From assembly GCF_026627925.1 (NCBI RefSeq), contig NZ_JAPNLE010000009.1, forward strand, positions 4,092,001 through 4,156,000: a stretch of DNA of 64,000 nucleotides. Reading direction: 5' to 3'. The notes beneath the pieces are model-generated. The model saw only the letters and a list, made by a program, of their open reading frames with translations, was not told the origin of the DNA and did not search any database. A program made the translations under genes and the position numbers. This stretch comes from Cupriavidus sp. D39 (GTDB lineage: Bacteria; Pseudomonadota; Gammaproteobacteria; Burkholderiales; Burkholderiaceae). Below are positions 58,373 to 64,000 of the stretch, piece by piece. The first letter of the stretch is position 1, and each line of letters starts with the position of its first letter.

Positions 58373-59782
58373 ATGCTGCTTTGTCGCTTCCCAGCCGCCC
58401 CAGTGCGGCCACGCCTGTTTTTTGCCACTCGCCTTGCGGGTGTGGCCTTGTCGCTGGCCGGCCTTGCCGGTATGGCGGCCATGCCCGCCCTGGCGCAGGA
58501 ACAGGCCGGGGCAAGCAGCGACGCACCGGTGCAGGCCGAGGCCCCTGAGGACTATGCCTTCCACGGCCAGACCACCTATATCTGGCAGCGCAAGCCGTCC
58601 TTCGGCTCGGCCTACTCCGGCGCCAACAGCCTGACGGCGGACCGCGCCAAGAGCTACTCGTTCAGCACCACGCTCGATCTTGGCTTGCGCCTGTGGCGCG
58701 GCGCGGAGTTTCACTTCAACCCGGAAGTGACCCAGGGCGTGCCGTTCTCCGAGCTGCACGGCCTGGGCGGGCCGACCAACGGCGAGCTGGCCAAGGTATC
58801 GAGCACCAACCCGGTGTTCTACCGGGCGCGCGCGTTTATCCGCCAGACCTGGGGACTGGGCGGCGGCAGCGAACAAGTGGACGCCGATTTCAACCAGCTG
58901 GCGGGCAGTGTCGACAAGCGCCGCGTGGTGCTGACCGCCGGCAACTTCGGCGTGCTCGACGTGTTCGACCAGAACGAGTACGGCTCCGACCCGCGCACCC
59001 AGTTCATGAACTGGTCGTTCATGGCGCACGGCTCCTTCGACTACCCGGCCGATGCGCGCGGCTACAACTGGGGCGTGGCGCTGGAATACATCGGCGACAT
59101 GTGGTCGGTGCGGCTTGGCCGCTTCCTGCAGCCGCTGGAGTCCAACGGGCTGGAGCTCGATACGCGGATGTTCCAGCACTATGGCGACATCCTCGAATTC
59201 GAGAAGCGCTACAACCTGGCCGGCCGGCCTGGCGTGGCGCGCCTGATGCTCTGGCGCAACAAGGCGCGCATGGGCGCGTTCAGCGATGCGCTGCAGCTCG
59301 GCGCCGCCACCGGCACCACGCCGGACGTGGCCAATGTGCGCGAGGAGCACGCCAAGCTCGGCGCGGGCTTGGCGCTGATGCAGCGGGTCAACGATTCACT
59401 CGGTGTGTTCGCGCGCGCCAATATGTCGGACGACAAGACCGAGACCTACGCCTTTACGGAAATCGGCCGCCAGGTCGCCGCCGGTGGCGTGCTCAATGGC
59501 AATGCCTGGGGCCGCCCGCGCGATGTGGTGGGGTTGGCGATGTCGGTGAATATGCTGGGGTCGCGGCACCAGGCTTACCTGGCTGCCGGCGGGCAGGGCG
59601 CTTTTCTTGGCGATGGCGCGTTGCGGTATGGGCCTGAGCAGATCGTTGAGCTGTTCTATAGCTTCCAGCCGGTCAAGTACCTGAGCATCAGCCCGGACTT
59701 CCAGTACATCCGCAATCCCGGCTACAACCGCGATCGCGGGCCGGCGAAGTTCTATGGGGTGCGCTTCCATGCTGAGTTTTGA
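58373..59782 (+). CDS. Carbohydrate-selective porin OprB family
   Basis: A 469-residue outer-membrane protein. Signal peptide (about 1-46, ending PALAQ, following ARLAG-type hydrophobic core). The mature beta-barrel is rich in alternating aromatic residues; YAFHGQTTYIWQRKPSFGSA and GSFDYPADARGYNWG fit OprB-like porins. It ends in F (FHAEF), the usual C-terminal Phe for BAM recognition. It forms a channel for sugars or other small solutes. ATG 58373 chosen; a TTG at 58343 is less likely. Ends before a strong bidirectional terminator. Confidence 0.87.
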   Translation: MLLCRFPAAPVRPRLFFATRLAGVALSLAGLAGMAAMPALAQEQAGASSDAPVQAEAPEDYAFHGQTTYIWQRKPSFGSAYSGANSLTADRAKSYSFSTTLDLGLRLWRGAEFHFNPEVTQGVPFSELHGLGGPTNGELAKVSSTNPVFYRARAFIRQTWGLGGGSEQVDADFNQLAGSVDKRRVVLTAGNFGVLDVFDQNEYGSDPRTQFMNWSFMAHGSFDYPADARGYNWGVALEYIGDMWSVRLGRFLQPLESNGLELDTRMFQHYGDILEFEKRYNLAGRPGVARLMLWRNKARMGAFSDALQLGAATGTTPDVANVREEHAKLGAGLALMQRVNDSLGVFARANMSDDKTETYAFTEIGRQVAAGGVLNGNAWGRPRDVVGLAMSVNMLGSRHQAYLAAGGQGAFLGDGALRYGPEQIVELFYSFQPVKYLSISPDFQYIRNPGYNRDRGPAKFYGVRFHAEF

Positions 59783-59806
59783 GCAGGCCAGGATCTTTGC
59801 GTAAAT

Positions 59807-59836
59807 AAAAACCCCGGCGTGCGTGCCGGGGTTTTT
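59807..59836. terminator. Bidirectional rho-independent terminator
   Basis: A perfect 12-bp stem AAAAACCCCGGC / GCCGGGGTTTTT with a 6-base loop between the convergent porin and queF. The A-run and T-run let it work for both strands. Confidence 0.9.
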
Positions 59837-59860
59837 ATTTGCTTCACGCCTTCGCGTTGC

Positions 59861-60694
59861 TCACTGCCGCGCGTTGCGCCGGTTGTCCGGCCACGGCGTG
59901 TTGAAGTTGGTGCGGAACGGATTGATATCCAGCCCACCGCGCCGCGTGTAGCGCGCATAAACCGCCAGCTTCACCGGCTTGCACTGCCGCATCACGTCGG
60001 TGAAGATGCGCTCCACGCATTGCTCGTGGAACTCGTTATGGTTGCGGAACGAGATCAAATACTTGAGCAGCCCTTCCTGGTTGATCGGCGCACCCACGTA
60101 GCGGATCTGCACGCTGCCCCAGTCGGGCTGGCCGGTCACCAGGCAGTTGGACTTGAGCAGGTGCGAGACCAGCGTTTCTTCCACCGGCGATTCGTCCTGG
60201 GTGGCATGCAGCAAGTGCGGCGCGGGCTCGTAGATGTCGGTCTCGATGTCGAGCCGGTCCAGCTGCACGCCGTCCAGCTCGCCCATCTTCTGCGTGCCGA
60301 GATCGGCCTCGGTCACCAGCCGCACCTGCACCGTGCCGCCGGTGGCTTCGGACAGGTCGTGGTGCAACAGTTGCTGCAAGGCTTCGGGCGAGGCGATCTT
60401 GCTCTGGTTGAACGAATTCAGGTAGAGCTTGAACGACTTGGACTCGACGATGTTCGGCGTGTCGGCCGGAATGATGAAGCTGGCCAGCGCGACCTGCGGC
60501 TTGCCCTTCAAGTTAAGCCACGATAGCTCGTAGGCGTTCCAGATGTCCACGCCGAAAAACGGCAGGGCGCGGCCTTCCGCCAGCCCGATCTCGGTGCGCT
60601 TGGGCTGGCGCGGGATCGGGAACAGCAGCGTGGGGTCGTACTCGGTCTTGTAGGCCGAAGGCTTGCCTAGCGGCGAATGTTCGGGAAGGCTCAT
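59861..60694 (-). CDS. queF: NADPH-dependent 7-cyano-7-deazaguanine reductase (long-form QueF)
   Basis: Reduces preQ0 to preQ1 in queuosine biosynthesis for tRNA modification. The 277-residue long form has two tunnel-fold halves: substrate/NADPH motif ESKSFK at 84-89 and catalytic Cys184 in [14 protein letters not shown] with Asp191. The length matches the E. coli-type bimodular enzyme (about 280), not the short Bacillus type. It lies 15 bp downstream of ilvA on the same strand, so co-transcription is likely. Confidence 0.96.
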   Translation of the reverse strand: MSLPEHSPLGKPSAYKTEYDPTLLFPIPRQPKRTEIGLAEGRALPFFGVDIWNAYELSWLNLKGKPQVALASFIIPADTPNIVESKSFKLYLNSFNQSKIASPEALQQLLHHDLSEATGGTVQVRLVTEADLGTQKMGELDGVQLDRLDIETDIYEPAPHLLHATQDESPVEETLVSHLLKSNCLVTGQPDWGSVQIRYVGAPINQEGLLKYLISFRNHNEFHEQCVERIFTDVMRQCKPVKLAVYARYTRRGGLDINPFRTNFNTPWPDNRRNARQ

Positions 60695-60709
60695 GGTTGC
60701 CTCGGATGA

Positions 60710-62236
60710 TCAGGACAAGAACAGCTTGTACACGGGGTTCTCGGTCTCTTCCCAGTGTACATAGCCCAGCGTGGCGAGGAAGGCGCGGAAGGCGCGCTTC
60801 TCGTTCTTGGGCACCTGGATGCCAACCAGGATGTTGGAGGTGTCGCCACCCTGGTTGCGGTAGTGGAACAGGCTGATATTCCAGTTCGGGCTCATGCTCG
60901 ACAGGAAGCGCATCAGCGCGCCCGGACGCTCCGGGAACTCGAAGCGGTACAGCAGCTCATCATGCGCCAGCGCCGAATGGCCGCCGACCATGTAGCGGAT
61001 ATGCTGCTTGGCCAGCTCATCGTTGGACAGGTCCAGCGTATCGAAGCCGTGCCGGCGGAAACCGGCGGCGATCTTCTCGTTATCCGCGCGGCTCGCGATC
61101 TGCACGCCCACGAAGATGTGCGCCATGCTGTTGTCGGCGATGCGGTAGTTGAACTCGGTCACGTTGCGCGTGCCGAGCTGCTCGCAGAAGCGCTTGAAGC
61201 TGCCGCGTTCCTCGGGGATGCTGACCGCGAAGATCGCTTCGCGCGCCTCGCCCACCTCGGCGCGCTCGGCGACAAAGCGCAGGCGGTCGAAGTTCATGTT
61301 GGCGCCGCAGGCAATGGCTACCAGGTGCTGGCCCTTGAGCTTCTCGCGCTCGGCGTAGAGCTTCAGGCCGGCCACGGCCATGGCGCCTGCCGGCTCCAGG
61401 ATGCTGCGGGTGTCCTGGAACACGTCCTTGACGCCGGCGCAGATGGCGTCGGTGTCCACCAGGATGATCTCGTCGACCAGCTCGCGCGTGATGCGAAAGG
61501 TTTCCTTGCCGACCAGCTTCACGGCGGTGCCGTCCGAGAACAGGCCCACTTCCTTGAGTTCCACGCGCTTGCCCGCGTCCACCGAGCGCTTCATCGCGTC
61601 GGAGTCCACGGTCTGCACGCCAATCACCTTGATCTCCGGGCGCACGGCCTTGATATAGGACGCAATGCCGGAGATCAGGCCGCCACCGCCGATCGCCACG
61701 AACACCGCGTGCAGCGGTCCCGGGTGCTGGCGCAGGATTTCCATGGCGATGGTGCCCTGGCCGGCGATGACTTCGGGATCGTCGAAGGGGTGGATGAAGG
61801 TCAGCTTGTGCTTTTTCTCCAGCTCCGCGGCGTGGTTGTAGGCGTCGCTGTACGAGTCGCCGTGCAGCACGATTTCCACCCACTCGCCGCCGCGCTCTCG
61901 CACCGCGTCGATCTTCACCTGCGGGGTGGTGACCGGCATCGCGATCAGCGCCTTGCACTTGAGCCGCGCAGCCGATAGCGCCACGCCCTGCGCATGATTG
62001 CCGGCCGAGGCGGCGATCACGCCACGCTTGAGCTCCTCCGGCGACAGCGAGGCCATCTTGTTGTACGCGCCGCGCAGCTTGAACGAGAACACCGGCTGGG
62101 TGTCCTCGCGCTTGAACCACACCTTGTTGCCGGTGCGCGCGGAGAGCAGGTTTGCGTAGGTGAGATCGGTCTCCTGGGCCACGTCGTACACCTTGGCGGT
62201 CAGGATCTTTCTCAGGTAATCGGGTTTGCGGGTCAT
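60710..62236 (-). CDS. ilvA: Biosynthetic threonine ammonia-lyase IlvA
   Basis: Deaminates threonine to 2-oxobutanoate, the first step of isoleucine synthesis. The 508 residues have a PLP fold-type II domain with the Lys53 Schiff base in SFKLRGA and the phosphate-binding GGGGL loop near 190, then two C-terminal ACT-like regulatory domains (about 330-508; EERGSFKRFCEQLGTRNVTE and ERPGALMRFLSSMSPN) for isoleucine/valine control. Length fits the biosynthetic form. I chose the ATG at 62236 (MTRKPDYLRKIL); the open frame upstream is low-complexity. Confidence 0.96.
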   Translation of the reverse strand: MTRKPDYLRKILTAKVYDVAQETDLTYANLLSARTGNKVWFKREDTQPVFSFKLRGAYNKMASLSPEELKRGVIAASAGNHAQGVALSAARLKCKALIAMPVTTPQVKIDAVRERGGEWVEIVLHGDSYSDAYNHAAELEKKHKLTFIHPFDDPEVIAGQGTIAMEILRQHPGPLHAVFVAIGGGGLISGIASYIKAVRPEIKVIGVQTVDSDAMKRSVDAGKRVELKEVGLFSDGTAVKLVGKETFRITRELVDEIILVDTDAICAGVKDVFQDTRSILEPAGAMAVAGLKLYAEREKLKGQHLVAIACGANMNFDRLRFVAERAEVGEAREAIFAVSIPEERGSFKRFCEQLGTRNVTEFNYRIADNSMAHIFVGVQIASRADNEKIAAGFRRHGFDTLDLSNDELAKQHIRYMVGGHSALAHDELLYRFEFPERPGALMRFLSSMSPNWNISLFHYRNQGGDTSNILVGIQVPKNEKRAFRAFLATLGYVHWEETENPVYKLFLS

Positions 62237-62479
62237 CGTGGACAGCCGGGGCGGGGATTGGCGGAAACCGCTAATGATAAAGGATGGCGGGGTGCGTCGA
62301 TGACTGCACCCCTGCGCAAGCGGCTGCGAAGGGCAGGCAAGTGCACCTTCAGGCGCTGGCGCGCGCTGCGCACCGCCGCGGCGCAGGCACCGTCGTGGCG
62401 CGCCGAAGGGGCGCTTGCGCACCTTGTAGGACGAAGCCCGGTGGACGCTGCCGGAACACTCGTGATACGGTGTAGCGCA

Positions 62480-63265
62480 ATGCCTCCCCTACCTCTTATC
62501 GAACCGAACACCGCGCTGTTCCTGGATTTCGACGGTACGCTGGCCGACCTTGCGCCGCGTCCTGACCTCGTGCAGGTCGAACCGGAACTGGTGGGGACGC
62601 TGCGCGCCCTGCATTTGTATCTGGGTGGCGCGGTAGCCCTGGTTTCCGGCCGGCCGATCGCCGAGCTGGATCATTTCCTGCAACCGCTGCAACTGCCGTG
62701 CGCCGGCGTGCACGGCGCGGAGCTGCGCGACGCGGGCGGCCACCGGCTGCGCCAGCCCGACCCGGGCGTGCCCTTGCTGCTCCCGCCGCTCGAATTGCTG
62801 GTCGGCGCGCATCCGGGCTTGCAGCTCGAGCGCAAGTCGGTCGCGGTTGCGGTGCACTACCGCGCCGTTCCCCATCTTGAAGGCATGGTGCGCAACTTCG
62901 CGGCCGAGCTGGCGAGCGGCGTGCCCGGCATCGAGGTCCTGCACGGCAAGATGGTGGTGGAGCTCAAGCCGGCGGGCATCGACAAGGGCGGCGCCATCGA
63001 TACCTTTATGCGCGGCCCGCCATTTGCGCGGCGCACGCCGCTGTTTGCCGGCGACGATATTACCGACGAGGCTGGCTTTGCCGTGGTGCGGCGCCTCGGC
63101 GGCGTCGGCGTGCTGGTTGGCGAGCGGCCCAGCGCCGCCACCGTCAGCGTGCCCGGCCCGGCCGCGCTGCGCTGCTGGCTGCATCGCTCCGCCAAGGCGC
63201 TCGAAGTCATGGCCGCCACGCAGGGCGCGCAGATTTCCGGAGCTACATCCACAACGACGTCTTGA
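62480..63265 (+). CDS. otsB: Trehalose-6-phosphate phosphatase OtsB
   Basis: Releases phosphate from trehalose 6-phosphate, the last step of trehalose synthesis. The 261-residue HAD phosphatase has motif I DFDGTLAD (nucleophile Asp16, acid/base Asp18), motif II VSGRPIAEL, the cap region GVHGAEL, KPAGIDKGGA and motif IV AGDDITDEAGF. Start ATG 62480 (MPPLPLIEPN). It is 12 bp upstream of a GH15 gene, the arrangement otsB-GH15-otsA common in this family. Upstream of it lies a 243-bp gap with no gene. Confidence 0.94.
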   Translation: MPPLPLIEPNTALFLDFDGTLADLAPRPDLVQVEPELVGTLRALHLYLGGAVALVSGRPIAELDHFLQPLQLPCAGVHGAELRDAGGHRLRQPDPGVPLLLPPLELLVGAHPGLQLERKSVAVAVHYRAVPHLEGMVRNFAAELASGVPGIEVLHGKMVVELKPAGIDKGGAIDTFMRGPPFARRTPLFAGDDITDEAGFAVVRRLGGVGVLVGERPSAATVSVPGPAALRCWLHRSAKALEVMAATQGAQISGATSTTTS

Positions 63266-63277
63266 GGGGGATTCGCT

Positions 63278-64000
63278 GTGAGCAACCCATCCACCGAGGG
63301 TATTCCGGCGCGTGCCGGAGGTGCCGGCCGCTACGCCGACCCTTCGCTATCGCTGGGCATGATCGGCAACTGCGCGATCTCCGCGCTGGTCGACGGGCGC
63401 GGCCGCATTGTGTGGTGCTGCCTGCCGCGCTTTGACGGCGACCCGGTCTTCAATGCCTTGCTCGATCCGGGCGAGAACGCTGGCCACTTTGCCATCGAGA
63501 TCGAGGACTTCCAGGAAGCGCACCAATGGTACGAGCCCAATACGGCCGTGCTGCGGACCCGACTGACCGACCAGCATGGCAACTCCCTTGAGATCACCGA
63601 TTTCGCGCCGCGTTTTTTCCGCCTCGGGCGTTACTTCCGCCCCACCTCGCTGATCCGCCGCATCCGGCCGATACAGGGCGCGCCGCGGGTGCGCGTGACG
63701 GTGGCGCCGCGTTTCGACTGGGGGCGCATCAAGCCCGAGATCACGCGCGGCAGCAGCCACGTGCGCTATATCGGCGACGGCACCACGCTGCGCATGACCA
63801 CCGACGCGCCGCTCACCTATGTGCTGTCGCGCACGCCTTTCCTGCTCACGCGCGACCTCAACTTCATCCTCGGGCCCGACGAAACCCTGCAGGGTGGCGT
63901 GGAGGAAACCGCGCGCGACTTCGAGCAGGAGACCACCGCTTACTGGAAGATGTGGAGCCGCCGCCTCGCGGTCCCGCGCGAGTGGCAGGATGCGGTGATC
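63278..64000 (+). CDS. Glycoside hydrolase family 15 protein, N-terminal part
   Basis: An open frame from GTG 63278 to the window end (241 codons so far). It begins MSNPSTEGIPARAG and continues with SLSLGMIGNCAISALVDGRG, RIVWCCLPRFDGDPVFNALL and FAPRFFRLGRYFRPTSLIRR: the N-terminal beta-sandwich of bacterial GH15 enzymes (glucoamylase/trehalase-like). The catalytic (alpha/alpha)6 barrel lies outside. A GAGGGGG ribosome-binding site precedes the GTG. It follows otsB and probably works in trehalose or maltooligosaccharide metabolism. Confidence 0.88.
   Translation, partial: MSNPSTEGIPARAGGAGRYADPSLSLGMIGNCAISALVDGRGRIVWCCLPRFDGDPVFNALLDPGENAGHFAIEIEDFQEAHQWYEPNTAVLRTRLTDQHGNSLEITDFAPRFFRLGRYFRPTSLIRRIRPIQGAPRVRVTVAPRFDWGRIKPEITRGSSHVRYIGDGTTLRMTTDAPLTYVLSRTPFLLTRDLNFILGPDETLQGGVEETARDFEQETTAYWKMWSRRLAVPREWQDAVI

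Overview
The window is GC-rich chromosomal DNA from a beta-proteobacterium of the Burkholderiaceae, most likely Cupriavidus or a close relative. This rests on the rpoN-lptB-lptA-lptC-kdsD block beside a CPA2 cation antiporter, a long-form queF, a four-cassette UvrA, and many orphan Bug/TctC-type solute receptors. The genus is an inference from gene content, not from a database match.

Layout. 1-5.5 kb: LPS transport and KDO genes (rpoN start, lptB, lptA, lptC, kdsD) divergent from a KefB-type antiporter. 5.6-15.6 kb: housekeeping genes (RHH protein, DJ-1/PfpI protein, apt, Na/Pi cotransporter, adenosine-specific kinase, uvrA, MFS transporter, ssb). 15.8-17.7 kb: a TetR regulator and a DUF3313 lipoprotein whose promoters carry the same operator geometry. 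18-21.5 kb: a pqiA-pqiA-pqiB-pqiC lipid-transport operon. 21.5-39.5 kb: a catabolic island with four Bug receptors, two LysR regulators, one GntR regulator and a TauE/SafE-type exporter. It holds two long minus-strand operons. One (32.9 to 24.5 kb) runs FeS protein, two cytochrome-b-like anchors, Bug, class I fumarase alpha, fumarase beta, FrdA-like flavoprotein, Bug, ThDP enzyme. The other (38.6 to 34.1 kb) runs suyA, suyB, slcC-like, comC-like, Bug, and is best read as a sulfolactate pathway. 39.8-43.5 kb: a phosphoesterase lipoprotein divergent from a di-heme peroxidase. 43.8-49.7 kb: a 1963-residue tandem UvrA. 50-52.8 kb: small ORFs, an aminotransferase and a near-1-kb noncoding imperfect palindrome. 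52.8-58.2 kb: a TetR-regulated HlyD/ABC/NodT efflux operon. 58.4-64 kb: porin, queF, ilvA, otsB and the start of a GH15 gene.

How the genes work together. In the sulfolactate operon, SlcC-like and ComC-like dehydrogenases of opposite stereochemistry would racemise sulfolactate through sulfopyruvate. SuyAB would then split (R)-sulfolactate to pyruvate and sulfite, and the TauE/SafE protein is a candidate sulfite exporter. In the neighbouring operon the flavoprotein, FeS protein and anchors would dehydrogenate a succinate-like acid into the quinone pool, and the fumarase would hydrate the product. The flavoprotein has Cys where SDH/FRD has its FAD-linking His, so the substrate may not be plain succinate.

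Sequence quality. Seven clearly recognisable genes or gene fragments contain nine single-base frame breaks, mostly in short homopolymers, including kdsD. These look like assembly errors rather than true pseudogenes. Coordinates of those genes span the break.
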